Part shown: piece by piece, positions 13,030-24,207 of the stretch
Layout: every line of letters begins with the position of its first letter
Numbering within the stretch: position 1 is the first letter of the stretch
NCBI RefSeq assembly: GCF_018873765.1
Contig: NC_057919.1
Coordinates: 67,202,984 to 67,266,983 of the forward strand
Source of the DNA: Telopea speciosissima
Taxonomy: Eukaryota > Streptophyta > Magnoliopsida > Proteales > Proteaceae
Direction: 5' to 3'
Length of the DNA: 64,000 nucleotides
Made by a program: the position numbers and the translations under genes
Notes under the pieces: model-generated
Told to the model about the DNA's origin: nothing
Database searches by the model: none
Seen by the model: only the letters and a program-made list of their open reading frames with translations

Positions 13030-13715
13030 ACGTAGTACGGGTGTCAAGCGGTCAGTTCTGGCTGGTTTCAGTGTGGGGATGGTGAATTCGAAATCAAACC
13101 AATAAGGAAAGCTTTGTTTGGTTTCTGGTTGTAGCGGTTTGTTATCGGGATTGGCTTCATTTTGGTCTGGTTTTGGTTCGGTTTAACATGCATATGTATA
13201 CAAACACTATGGCTCCGTTTGTTTCGGCGTAAAATTTTACCTGGTAAATTATCTTTGGTAAATTTTTTACTTTCTAAATGTAAAATTTTATATGTTAAAA
13301 ATTTTTTCAATATTTTTTTTCATCAAAAATACAAATATTGGAACACTTTTCAACATGGACAATTTTACATGTCATGTTTTTTTGAAGTGAAAATTTTCAA
13401 GGTAAAATTTTACACCAAAACAAATTGAGCCTATGACTTTGTTTTTTTTAAAACGGGTTTTAGATTGTTATCGATTTCTTATCGGGGTAGATCGGTTTGG
13501 TTTCAGTTTCGATCTGGATTTTTGAGCCAATTTTGTTTTAGTTTCGTGTTCTTTCGATTTTTCAATATGGTTTAGTTCAGTTTCGGGGTCACAATACCCC
13601 AATACAAAACTTGGCCAATAAGACATTTGTACACTTCGGTCCGGGCCATTTTTTGTTCGGTTCGGGTAGATTTACCCGGTTTTGTCTCACTTTTGGTACC
13701 CCTAGTACACAAACA
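13030..13715. mobile_element. Probable decayed hAT-type element
   Basis: The left side reads CGGGTGTCAAGCGGTCAG and the right side ends GGTACCCCTAGTAC, resembling the TAGGGGTGTCAA termini of two better hAT elements in this window. Subterminal GGTTCGGTTT-like words fill the interior, as in those elements. The target duplication is unclear (AGTAC on both sides but offset), so the ends are tentative. A Harbinger-like MITE is nested inside. Confidence 0.4.
13211..13431. mobile_element. 221-bp Harbinger/Tourist-like MITE
   Basis: The termini form an imperfect inverted repeat of about 30 bp, left GGCTCCGTTTGTTT and right complement GGCTCAATTTGTTT, both followed by GTAAAATTTTACC. The element is flanked by TAT on both sides (13208-13210 and 13432-13434). 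A 3-bp target duplication and GG-starting TIRs fit PIF/Harbinger. It is non-coding and lies within the decayed hAT-like element. Confidence 0.75.
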
Positions 13716-14870
13716 TGGTTTCAATAATCGGATCAAAATTGGCAACTCTGATTTTGATTCTAGCAGCTTCGGATTGGCCAATTCCTAGTTTGAGGATCGG
13801 AATCGGAACACCGATTCTAATTCTGATTGTGGACGCTTCGAATAGAATAGCCCAGTGGCCCCAGTCCCTTGGGTTGGGTACTCTGGTATGATTTGAGAAA
13901 TCAAAATCGGATGAGAAATCAGTTAACTCTGATTTTGATTATGATTCTGGCCGCTTCGAATAGGTCAATTGGCACTTGATTTTTAAGGTTCAGGTTGATT
14001 ATGGTCAATTCTTGTTGTTTTCCAACTGAATCATACTCATATCAGATTTCATGGAGGTCAATTCTGTTGTCGATTCCATTTACTTAAATCATAGAACAGG
14101 TAACCCTGCTTCAAACTTAAGATTCACACCTAGAACACACATGCTTAGCCAGGCCTCACGGAAGAAATTTTCCCCTGTCCTGTGGAGGCTGATTGAGGGA
14201 CAAATGGTCTCAAACTCCGAAACTTCATGGGGATTAGGCTCTACTGCACTAGTCTGAAGCCAACTACCTTAGCAACTGCCCTCACTAATCCAACCTTTTG
14301 AATAGATAAAACTAAATCAACATCATATGGATTAGCTACACATAAATTTTGTAATCTATCTCAATCACAAATCTATTGTAAATATATCTTCTCTCATTAT
14401 ATTTTTCAACTGCCAAACAAAAGAATGGTTACGAATCAAAATCTTAAACCTCCCACAAAAACAAAAAGGGGGTTAATGCATGGTAATTCTAACCATTAGA
14501 TGAGTGGATGAAAGAGATAGACACAAAAGTGCTAGCGAGTCATCTTTTGGTTATGTTTGACAAATGCTAGTGTGGAGGAAAGAGATAGACACAGAGGTGC
14601 TAATATACCCTAACCCAACAGATTTGATATCTTTTTCATAGACTAAAGTGGTAAAAACTGGATAAAAATAAAATATTATTGAAGAAATACAGATAAAATT
14701 AATGAATAATGACTTAGGTATAAGATATGCGCTTTTTTCTTTATATTTTGTGTATGCAAATAACAGTTGTTGCATTGAGCCTATTGAAATGGGTAGTGTA
14801 GCTACCTCATGACAATCTACATGGCACTCAAATTAGGTATATATGTCGATCTCAAATCTCAATGCTCATT
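13716..14870. other. Gene-free stretch
   Basis: The first part has GATTCTGATT-like degenerate repeats. An ORF at 14051-14257 has no recognisable family. No confident feature. Confidence 0.45.
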
Positions 14871-15135
14871 TGATGTAGTGAATGCGTTCCATGATCAGGA
14901 ATGGGATGGGTGTTTAGTCCCACATCGATCAAGTAGTGTGCAACAGTTTAGCTTATGACCTTGTAAGAGTTTTTCCACCCTGAAGCTTGGGCTTTCAGGT
15001 TGGACGCCATTAAGTGGTATAAAAATGGGTTGTCTGTGCACCGTCTGTGTGGGGGCCCATGGTCCAAAGCTGGGGAGAATTGATGCAATGAATGTAATAG
15101 GAGTGGAGATTAGTCCCACATCGATCGAGTAATAT
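14871..15135. repeat. Possible small LTR/TRIM-like element with direct repeats
   Basis: Two similar stretches about 200-210 bp apart begin TGATGTAGTGAATG (14871) and TGATGCAATGAATG (15081). Each is followed by TAGTCCCACATCGATC. A purine-rich GCTGGGGAGAAT just precedes the second copy, like a polypurine tract before a 3' LTR. No primer-binding site was identified, so the call is tentative. Confidence 0.35.
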
Positions 15136-15319
15136 GGATTGGATGGTTTACCCTATAAGTTTATACTCTAAAACTAGTTATTAGTCTTATATGTAACTTG
15201 GAACAGACCCCACAAATGATTGAAAGGTCAGGTATAATAATTTTTTGTTTTTAAATTTAGGTTTTTTTATTTTTCGAATATGTAATAGAAGTAAGTTGGT
15301 TATATATTAGAAATGAAAA

Positions 15320-15514
15320 TTGGAAATTGTTGAAAGCATAATAGGAGATGTCCAACACAAGGTGAGCCAAATCGACTTAAATGAGTGGATCACCAAAGTT
15401 GAAGATGTGGCTAATTCAAAGGACATTCTATCAAAATGTTCACAGTTGGCTGAACTTGACCATATCATCACCATCCATGTGGCTCAAACCAGGCCAGAAC
15501 AACTAATGCTATAA
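15320..15514 (+). other. Unrecognised ORF, possibly a gene fragment
   Basis: A 64-residue frame is more protein-like than its neighbours, with hydrophilic stretches such as DLNEWITKVEDVANSKD and no low-complexity sequence. I do not recognise a family. It lies between transposon relics with no splice partners found, so it is at most a displaced fragment. Confidence 0.25.
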
Positions 15515-15611
15515 CTCGCTGGTTCGCTGGTCTATACCCAAAAAAGAAAGTGCTGGAAACCTAGACGGGCTGGTAACCATGTGGCACACCTGTTAATGAT
15601 ACAAAAGTGTT

Positions 15612-16391
15612 GGATCCTCTGATGCAGCCTGCCCGTGCGGCGGCGTATCCTTGCGAAATGACTTCCTTACTCATTAACCGAGCACCTTGCCCAGATGAGA
15701 TCCACACCTAAGGGTGTCAAAACCAAATCAAACCGTTTAAACCAAAATCAGTAGGCCGTTTAGTTAAATGGTCCAATTATGTTTTATAAATGACACAATT
15801 TATTTAATCGGTTCGGTTCGATTTAGATCGATTAATCCAATGATTTTAAACCGTGTTATCCAATTAAAATCGATTATAACCAAACCGTCTAACCGTTTAA
15901 AAACCTTAATTTCATGGGAGTTATTGATTCATACTATTATGTGCTTATGGGTCTCTGTATTTTGAAACTCTATCCATGACTTCTGTTGTTCCTATGTCAT
16001 TCTTAATTTTTATATGCGTCTTCCTTAATGGTTATGTGCATTGCCAAAGGCCCCCATTTTATATTAAAAAACACAGCAGATAACCATTGTAAATTAGACT
16101 TAATAAATGGTTTATGAAACCCTTTGGTAACCATCTAACCGAAACTGTGTAAAATCGTTTAAAAACCATTTAATCAAAACTATTTAAAAACCATTTATCA
16201 AATGGTCCAGGTTTTGATTATGAGACTGTTTAATTAAACGAACGACTGGTCACGATTTCTACCCTCAAATAGTCAAACCGAACCAAATCATTTAACTGAA
16301 ACCGGACCATTTAACACCCTTATCCACACCCCCTGCATGTATGAGGCCGCACACCGGCTGCATGGGTAACGGCAGCAGAGAATCCGGATCC
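15612..16391. mobile_element. MITE with GGATCC termini, split by a hAT insertion
   Basis: The left end begins GGATCCTCTGATGCAGCC and the right end, complemented, begins GGATCCGGATTCTCTGCTGC. Removing the hAT at 15709-16322 and one TSD copy leaves about 160 bp. That matches the size and start of other GGATCC/GATCCTCTAC elements here (36057-36224, 50746-50935, 58046-58235). The arms are only partly complementary, so this is an old copy. Confidence 0.5.
15709..16322. mobile_element. 614-bp non-autonomous hAT element
   Basis: The ends are TAAGGGTGTCAAA and, complemented, TAAGGGTGTTAAA. The element is flanked by a perfect 8-bp target duplication TCCACACC (15701-15708 and 16323-16330), diagnostic of hAT transposition. 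The interior is AT-rich with many ACCGTTTAA and CCATTTA-type subterminal repeats and no transposase frame. Confidence 0.88.
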
Positions 16392-16779
16392 ATCTTACCA
16401 TAGGATCACCTAACAGATCATCCCTGCCACCAAACACCGACTAACGAGCATAATGATATTATAATCGAGTTTTTTGTTTTTTTGATGAAACAAAGTGTAA
16501 TCACACAAACCACACATCAATCTCAAAAGGTTAACCGACTTTTGGGATCATTGAATGATAACATTGTAACCGAGTTTTGTTTGGTCCATTGAGTATATAC
16601 TCCATATGTAAAATTCGTTTAAAAGCCGTTCCAACTGCTAAGTATATGCGCTCAGTTATATGACTTATATCACGTCACCGAGACACACTGCATGTGAATA
16701 AGCTTTGCAAGGATACTTCCTACAAGTCTACAACTACTCTCGATTCCCCTTCACAGGTATGTGCGGATGCCATACTGCC

Positions 16780-17010
16780 TAAGGGTGTCAATTGGTCGGT
16801 TCAATCTGGATGAATCAGACTGGCCAAACCAAAGCCAACCCATTAAAAGAATCAGTTTTGGTTCGATTTGATTTTGGGTTGGATTAAACAGGTTGTATGA
16901 TTAGGTTTTGATTAATTGTCTTGATTGTTTGGTTTTATCGGCTTCAGCTCGCTTTTCTTTTTCGTTTTGGTCGGTCCAGGCATTTTAGTTCTATGGTATG
17001 GTTTGATAGC
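16780..17010. mobile_element. Truncated hAT-like end
   Basis: It begins TAAGGGTGTCAATTGGTCGG, the same terminus as the other hAT copies, followed by GGTTCGATTTGATTTTGG-like subterminal repeats. No matching right end was found before the SAR1 promoter, so the copy is truncated or too decayed. Confidence 0.45.
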
Positions 17011-17688
17011 CAAGGAATTTTGATCCAGTGGGTCCCTTCATATGGCAGGACTCATCTCAACGTCAGATTGGAATCCAACTTTTTTCTCGTACTCCAAACA
17101 CTCATTCCAAGAAATACATAACCACATCAGGGATTTTTGTTCCCCATCGTTGGGTATAATGCATTGGGGTGACGAGGAACCAGTATTATCCCAAAAAAAA
17201 AAAAAAAGGTGACGATGACCAGCCAATATTCGACTTCCAGCTGGACAGCAGATTCTGGACCTGATACTCCCGGTAAGGCGGTAACCCAGCTCACCATGTT
17301 TCTTTACTGTGTCCATGTCGTACCGGAGGAACCCGTAACGTGATCCAGCTCATGTGCTTTTATGCTATATATGCCAATGCCCTGTCTAGTGTCCACGAGG
17401 GGAAGACAGAAAAAGGAATTTTCATTTTTCTCCAATTTTTCCTCCGGCGTTCAAAGCTGTTTCTCTCACTCGTTCTCTTCTATTTCGAGGTTTCTAGGGC
17501 TTGCTTCCGTCTCTCTTCCTTTCTTTGTTTGCCGGAATTTCGTCTCCTCTCCGACAAATTGAGCGGAGGTATGAACTTTGAAGGCATTCGATCCGTCGAT
17601 CTAATTCTTCCGACCGGGTTTTGGTAGGTTCTGCAGTGGATTCTTGAGGGATTTGTCTATTCGTGGGTCTTGACTCTCGTCAGGGATC
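17011..17688 (+). promoter_or_regulatory. Promoter and 5' leader of SAR1
   Basis: This stretch precedes the SAR1 start codon. A pyrimidine-rich leader covers about 17420-17570. A likely 5' UTR intron runs from the donor GGAG|GTATGAAC (about 17567) to the acceptor CGTCAG just before GGATCATG (about 17682). A poly-A run is near 17190. The transcription start was not located. Confidence 0.45.
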
Positions 17689-20600
17689 ATGTTTCTTCTC
17701 GATTGGTTCTACGGTGTCCTTGCATCTCTCGGTCTTTGGCAGAAGGAGGCCAAGATCTTATTTCTAGGGCTTGATAATGCTGGGAAAACTACGCTCCTTC
17801 ATATGTTGAAAGATGAGGTCTCTGTTCCTCCTTCTTGGCGATTCTTCTCTTGTTTTTTTTCCTGATTTCTTTGCACAATTTAAAGTTTTTTTCCCATACC
17901 TTTGTTTCCTACGTGTTATTCTTTTTTTCTTCTTTTAATTGTTTTTCTTGGATCATATGCAGAGACTGGTTCAGCATCAACCGACTCAGTATCCAACATC
18001 AGAGGAATTAAGTATTGGGAAAATCAAGTTTAAGGCCTTTGATTTAGGAGGGCATCAGATCGCCCGCAGAGTCTGGAAAGATTACTATGCCAAGGTACAT
18101 TTTGACGAATTTTTTGCTAAAGAAAGAAAAAGCCGCTTTTATAATTTTCATTTAAGCTGCTTTTTGTCTCCTTGAATAAAATTTGTTCGCTCTGGGTTAC
18201 CGGGGCATGTAAGTGAATATGGTCTTCTGAAAAAATGCTTAATTTTGACTCCTCGCAAAATAGCATTGTAAAACAAAGCTAAATTGGCCTTGTGTTTACA
18301 TGAACTAACCAACACCATTCGATAATGAGTATCAACATGGAATGATTTCACCCTAGGTATATGAACACAGCCTTAATGGAATAGTGGAACTTTATCAGTA
18401 GGAATCTAGATGCTGCGGAAAAGGTTGGTGAAAAGTTTTTCCAATAAAAAACAGAAGAAGATAAATTCACTAAACTGATGACCTGTAATGCATTAGGATA
18501 TCAATTTTCCTTCGCTTATTTACATTTCTCAGTTGAGCCTTGGGCTGATATGAACCTCACGTAATTTTCTGACCAAGATGTTACCTGAGATCTTCACATT
18601 CCATTTAAGTTGTTTCTTCATGCTATATAACATAGTTCTAAAGGGCGTACCCAGTGCACAAGGTTACCACCACTGTGGGGTCTGGGGAGGGTCATAATGT
18701 ACGCAGCTTTACCCCTGCTGCTTTCACAGAGAGGCTGTTCCTGCACTTATTGACATTGTCCTTTTTTTCTTACACTTTGGAAATCTTTCAGTTTCATGTT
18801 TCATTTGCTCCTTACCTCTCATCTATAAGAGAGGTAACGGATAGAACAGGATCAGGTTTTAGATCTGGTTGTTGGCATTGGCATACTTAGGATCATATTA
18901 GTTGGAAAATATTTTCATTTGCAACTAATATGGTCAGATATGGTAAGTGTTAGTCACCACACATTGTAGGCATTTGTTTAAGATTTTATGCTTTTATTCC
19001 CTTTACAGGGTTCCTGTTTCCACAGATTCTCCAATTTGTTTCTTGTGTTTTTACCATCTAGGGTCTTTCAGTCATATGTTTCGCCCCAACCCCCTGATCC
19101 GTCCCCAAACTCATCCACATTCTTTTCATACAACTTTCAGCAGTACTCAATGTCTTATCTGTTACATCCTTTTATGTACTTTTAGAGATGAGCTTAACAG
19201 TCTCAGAACTTAATATAATATAATCTAATTACTTAAAAAGAAAAAGGAAAATTATAATCTCAGTCGATCATTTCTCTTTGAAACACTCACACAGACTCTC
19301 AGAGAGGAAAGGAAAAGGGGAAGAGAGGAACTTGATTAAGCCAGCTAGCTTGGAGCTGCTGTATCTGTGAATAATAATCCATGGTTATATGGAGTGTATT
19401 TTTATTGTGAACCTTTACTTAATATGGTTGGTCCCCCTCTTAAATGACTACGTACAAGGAATAGTATGGAGAGAATAAAAGGAACACATTCATAATTTGA
19501 ATGATGGTTACAAGACTGTTGATACAATGGAGGTGGTTGTTGATGCCTGCTGGTAAGGAGGCAGGTTTTATTAAAGGAATGTAAAGGGGATGCGTATATT
19601 GAGATGATTGGGTGACAAGATCAGGAAGGATAAAATCAGAGATGAATGCATTTGGTTTTGTGAATGCACTCTTGGCCTTTGTTGATTTTTCCTTTTTCCC
19701 CGGGTTTGTTGGATGTGCTACTCTTGGAACAATGTACATACAGTTGGTGTTGATGGGAATGTTTGTTGCTCAACTCAGCTTATCCTTCTAGTGTCACTTG
19801 TGGATGCTGTTTTTGAAAGCTAAGTGTATATTGTAGTACCTTAAATTTCTCAAAGTTAATGAGAAGTTATTTGGATTTAAAAGATTAACAGTACACGTTA
19901 AAATTACCGCTTTCATATTTTTTGATACGTGGTATCCCTAGTGTGTTTCTTCAGGTGTCCAGGTGCCATACTTGCTTCCAGATTGGGGAGTATACTGAGA
20001 ATATGCAAAGAAAAGCAATATTCATGTAGCATATAATGCATAACATAGATCATGAGCTTGCTGAGATCATTGTGCGCATTTGATGATTTGAGCTGATTGA
20101 CTTCACCTGCACCCTCTGTTTTGGTTAATAACCTGGTAATGTTCCACGTTAAAATCAGTGCTGTGAACCTATCTATAATAGCCCAAGGATGAATGTAGTT
20201 AAGTCACAGCATTCATGGCGATTACAATCATGGCTGTTACTTGGTTTTGCCTTGGCTGTCTCTCTACCCTATCGATTCATTGCTGATCAGGTTGCATGGT
20301 TGCTGTAATTTTTTCTGCGTAGTTTCTCTATTTACGATACCGTCAACATTAACTTTTTTTAAGTAACAGACTTAATTGTAGAAATGGTATCGTCTATGGT
20401 GCAGGTAGATGCAGTGGTGTACCTGGTGGATGCATTTGACAGAGAGAGGTTTGCAGAGTCAAAGAAAGAGCTGGATGCCCTCCTTTCAGATGAAGCATTG
20501 ACGAATGTTCCGTTCCTTATTCTTGGGAACAAAATTGACATACCTTATGCAGTCTCAGAGGAAGAACTGCGGTACCACCTTGGCCTGACAAACTTCACCA

Positions 20601-20725
20601 CAGGCAAGGGTAAGGTGAACCTCACCGACTCTAATGTTCGTCCTCTTGAGGTCTTCATGTGCAGCATTGTTCGGAAGATGGGGTATGGTGATGGCTTCAA
20701 GTGGCTCTCTCAGTACATCAAGTAG
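17689..20725 (+). CDS. SAR1: SAR1 small GTPase (COPII assembly)
   Basis: This Arf-family GTPase recruits Sec23/24 to ER exit sites and starts COPII vesicle formation. Three exons, 17689-17817, 17963-18094 and 20405-20725 (TAG), join in phase 0 and encode 193 residues, the standard SAR1 length. Exon 1 carries the amphipathic, unmyristoylated N-terminus [20 protein letters not shown] and the P-loop GLDNAGKTT. Exon 2 carries switch I and the G3 motif DLGGHQ, with His in the position that activates GTP hydrolysis. Exon 3 holds NKIDIP (G4) and the SAR1 signature [20 protein letters not shown], and ends [10 protein letters not shown]. All key residues are present and no break is seen. Intron 2 is 2.3 kb and carries an Au SINE. 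The gene stands alone with no functional link to its neighbours. Confidence 0.97.
18638..18745 (+). mobile_element. Au SINE copy in SAR1 intron 2
   Basis: The words AAGGGCGTACCCAGTGCAC, GTGGGGTCTGGGGAGGGTCA, ATGTACGCAGC and AGAGAGGCTGTT occur in the order I know from the tRNA-derived Au SINE family of angiosperms. The 5' side (about 108 bp) is recognisable; the 3' end and target duplication are not clear. It lies in the same orientation as the host gene. Confidence 0.8.
18746..20404 (+). other. Remainder of SAR1 intron 2
   Basis: T-rich intron sequence ending TATGGTGCAG at the exon 3 acceptor. No nested gene is recognised. Confidence 0.5.
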
Positions 20726-21340
20726 GAACAAGACAGGCTGTGATTCCACAACTACCCAGATGGTATTCTCTGCCACGCTAGTGCAATTAATCACTGGACT
20801 TGATTTTGAAAGTGTTATCCCTTTGGATTGGCTTTGAGGGAGGTATTTAATCATGGTTGCAATGTAAAGTGAATTATAAGTTGCAAATCTTAGAGTGGGT
20901 TGGTAGGTACTTTGTTGTCTCTCCTTTTCTACTGTTCCCCAGGGTAGTAAAGTACGAGGCTGTGTTTTTTTGTTCATCTATTTTTATGGCACAGGACATG
21001 CATGGTAATAATGTGATTAAGGTTTGTATTACAATGTCAATATTTTACTTGAGGATTTTGGGCTCCCAACAATTTTTTTAGCTTCATGGATTAGGCATGT
21101 AAGCTATTCCATGATCTTTGTTGATTTCTTTTATTTATGTGCCTCGTATTTTCATTAATTTTTATTTTTTTGGGTGGGGGGGGGTATTGAGAAACATTTT
21201 GGCAGCTGCTTAATAATTCCCCACCAAACAGAAGAAAAGCAATTTGTCCAACATTCTCCTCTGATTCGGTAGATACTCTGCATTCGTTCCGTAAGCTCCA
21301 TCCTCTCCTAACCAGATTTTCCATTGGCAAAATCTTTTCT
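20726..21340 (+). other. SAR1 3' UTR and spacer
   Basis: AT-rich sequence after the SAR1 stop, presumably 3' UTR to about 21080. A G-rich run lies near 21174-21184. No gene is seen. Confidence 0.5.
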
Positions 21341-21379
21341 TTTATAATTGGTTCATCAAAATGTACACCCTTCATATAT

Positions 21380-22466
21380 TTACTCCTGGGGTAAAAGCTG
21401 GCCATGCCGGTGCAGTGCCCAACCTGAGTCTTATCTCTCTCCCACTTGCTATGGAAGTGACCTCCATGCCGATTGGTTCAACTTTCCTGACTGGTTTGAA
21501 GGTAGTTCAACTGCTGATATTGATAACTCTGTAAAAAGATTTTGGTCTGAACTTCATGCCGACCTTCTTCAAACCATCGCATGCTTTCTGGGTATAGTTG
21601 ACCTTGAAGTACTTGTAAGGCGTGGCGTTCTGCTTTTTTAAATGTTTCAGTTGTAATTGAATCCAAAGCAGACCAAACTCCATGGTTTTTACAGTATTGT
21701 TTCGTCAGCGACCGCTTTTTGTCTGACCCATCGAAAGATCTCCAATACACTAGATATCCCAGAGTTGGAGGATGTGATTTGCATTGCATCCAATGGAGGA
21801 TGGCTTCTTCTGTACAGAGATGATGGTTTGGTCTTCTTCTTCTGTCCTTTCTACCGGGCGAGAATAGAACTTCCACCATTGCTTCATTCAGAGCTTCCTA
21901 ACCTTGTTGCAGAAATCTCTTCATCTCCTACTTCTTAGGACTGCATTGTCTGTGTCAATAATCATAGAATAGCAACACATTGGTGTTAAATTTGATTCGA
22001 CGTGGTGCTACTGAATTGACCACTCATGAGTATCTCGACAGACCAGAGCTCCTACGCACTATTACATGTGTCTCACTCACACTATGACGGGGTTTTCTAT
22101 TTTCTGGACTCTACGGATGCATTAGTGATCTTCTCTCCGAAAAAAATAAAAATGGGTTCCTTACAAGATGGTTGCTCCTAAAACCTCAAATTATACTCCC
22201 TACTCCCCTAGATGCATTACCATTTGATGCAGTACAAGACTACTTTAGCACAAGAAGAATGGTGGAAAGGTTGCTATCATCACCAAAAGATTTTTTACTT
22301 TCAATTTCCATTTGTGGAACAAAGCTCACGGGTATTGACCGCGACTACTACATTCACAATGTGCATATCTTGCAATTCCGCAATGAGGCAGATTTTGGTT
22401 ACATCTATGGAGTATGGATCCAGCCTCAATTCCATCACCTTCCTCCAAGTTATAGTTGGTGCCCTT
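21380..22466 (+). pseudogene. F-box/DUF295 pseudogene (copy A)
   Basis: This is a diverged relative of the three intact F-box genes at 45.7-60.7 kb. An F-box-like segment, ELHADLLQTIACFLGIVDLE, is visible near 21552. The bases for the second half of the F-box (the RFRCTCKAW region of the intact copies) are deleted. Later pieces match in different frames: LEDVICIASNGGWLLLYRDD near 21760, and KLTGIDRDYYIHNVHILQFR near 22325. Frameshifts and stops separate them. It has N-terminal sequence absent from the other copies (HADWFNFPDWFEGSS). It is the oldest unit member and probably non-functional. Confidence 0.88.
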
Positions 22467-22996
22467 GAGGGTTTGATTCTGTTCAACAAATTAGCAATTC
22501 TATCTACATTTGCAATTAGAAACATATATAGATAAAATGTTGACTTGTCCATTTCACACTTCCTTTTCAAATCATAGGATGCAATATTTGATTGTTTATG
22601 CAAACTACTACTGATAAGATTGCAATTTAGTTCCAATCATAGGTTATATTGAATGCTTTCCTTATGGTGCTCATGGGCAGTTTCCTTTCTTCCTTACCAA
22701 GAAGAATTTTTTTCCCTGTTCGATTCTTACTTATTTTAATTTGTAAACTACTAGAAATGGAAATGGAAATTGGTATCTCTGCAGTGGTCCAGGCAGCAGT
22801 AGAGCCTAGTACTTATACGTTAGGTTAAGATTTGTATTGTTTATTGAATGGTGAATCGCAACAAAGGATTAAGTAGTTCTTTTGTTAAGAACAACGATGG
22901 AAGATTCAGTCAGACATACAAGAATGGCAAGTCCCAAGCTATCTTCTATGAATGGTTAACCGTCCAATTTAACATTTTTTTTATTACACATTGGAC
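22467..22996. repeat. 3' flank of F-box copy A, homologous to the other units
   Basis: Homologous, in order, to the sequences after the stop codons of the intact copies, including CAAACTACTACTGATAAGAT and TGAATGGTGAATC. It ends at the copia insertion. Confidence 0.75.
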
Positions 22997-23215
22997 TGTA
23001 AGGGTATTTATGTAATATCCCTTTATATGTTCTAATATAATCCTACTTGTATTAATGCCCAGACTGTGAGGGGCAATCTAGTAATTAGCCCATCTAACCT
23101 AAACCCTAGTTTTCCTATATATACTAGCTGGAGGCAGCAGTCTGGGTATTCCAAAACTAGATACTCAGGGTGTAATGCTTTAAGCAACCTTGTGCTTAAA
23201 ACCCTAACCCTAACA
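22997..23215 (+). repeat. Copia 5' LTR
   Basis: 219 bp, TG...CA. The 3' end contains two telomere-like CCCTAA words, which is coincidental or family-specific. A TATATATA stretch near 23115 could be the promoter TATA element. Confidence 0.95.
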
Positions 23216-23724
23216 ATCTTAAAGCATTAGAGTTTGTGTGATCGACCTTGGAGATTGGAATCACCGTGGCGGTTCTTATACGATCAACTTTGGAGATCAG
23301 ATTTGGCGCCGCTCATCGTTCAAGTCTGCAGGATTTATTCCTCTTTATCCAGAAGCTTTGGTAACCAAAAGTTTTCTGGTTGTTCGTTTGTTTTTTGTTT
23401 GAAAAAAAAAAACAACTAAAGTGTGGCGGGCTCCACCCACAAAGAAGAACTTCTCACCTCTGATAGCAATCGTCGTTGCCAACTACGGCGGCTCTATAGC
23501 GCTGTCATCAGCCGTGGTGGGTAGAGGGTTATTCCTATTTCAACCGAATACAAGCAGTGACTTATTCGGGGTTTTGGTCTTGGTAGCGTTGGAATTCCTT
23601 AACTTCAAAGTTTCTGTTTCAGTTTGATGGAGGAATCCCTCTTTTGGCCGAAAGCCTTCTTTGTCCAAACCTTTGTCAAGAGAAATTACTCTTTTGACCG
23701 TAAGGTTTTTTCAAACCTTCTCTT

Positions 23725-23868
23725 GATTTGACAGTTTGATTGAAAAAGAAAAAGAAAAAGTATTGTTGATTTGATCAAAAAGAAGAGAGAGAAAGGGATT
23801 TGACAGTTTGATTGAAAAAAACAAAGAAAAAGTATTGTTGATTTGATCAAAAAGAAGAGAGAGAAAGG
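23725..23868 (+). repeat. 72-bp tandem duplication in the copia leader
   Basis: Copies at 23725-23796 and 23797-23868 share GATTTGACAGTTTGATTG and GTATTGTTGATTTGATC, with few differences. Confidence 0.85.
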
Positions 23869-24207
23869 GACTTTTGCAGAATACGAATTTTGCAAAAATT
23901 CGTTGGCAGAAAGTTTGCTATTTTCTATTTCCTTTGCTTTGACCATTGAAAAAAAAAAAAAAAACAAAGAAAAGGTAGAAAAAGACAAAACAAAAGTAAG
24001 AAGTTAAAAGAACTTGTGAGAATCTTATTTCCTCTTGATTTCGGCTGTACAAAATCAAATCGGATCTACACCATTAGAGTTAGCACCAACGCCGACGTCG
24101 TCGCACTATCGCGATCTTTTCTTTCGCCGTCTGAATCCAGAGTTCTCCATCTCAGGTGTGATTATTCTTTGAAGTATTTATTTTTTATTTAAGTTTTTAC
24201 TTGGACA

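Noticed and set aside
13162-13428. 88-codon ORF
   Set aside because: Lies mainly within the Harbinger-like MITE; chance frame.
14917-15123. Two GTCCCACATCG words matching the plant snRNA upstream sequence element
   Set aside because: No U1, U2, U4, U5 or U6-like RNA start follows at the expected distance, and the words lie in a direct repeat with retroelement features.
23201-23215. Telomere-like CCCTAACCCTAAC at the LTR end
   Set aside because: Only two units, present at the same place in both LTRs, so it is LTR sequence and not an interstitial telomere.
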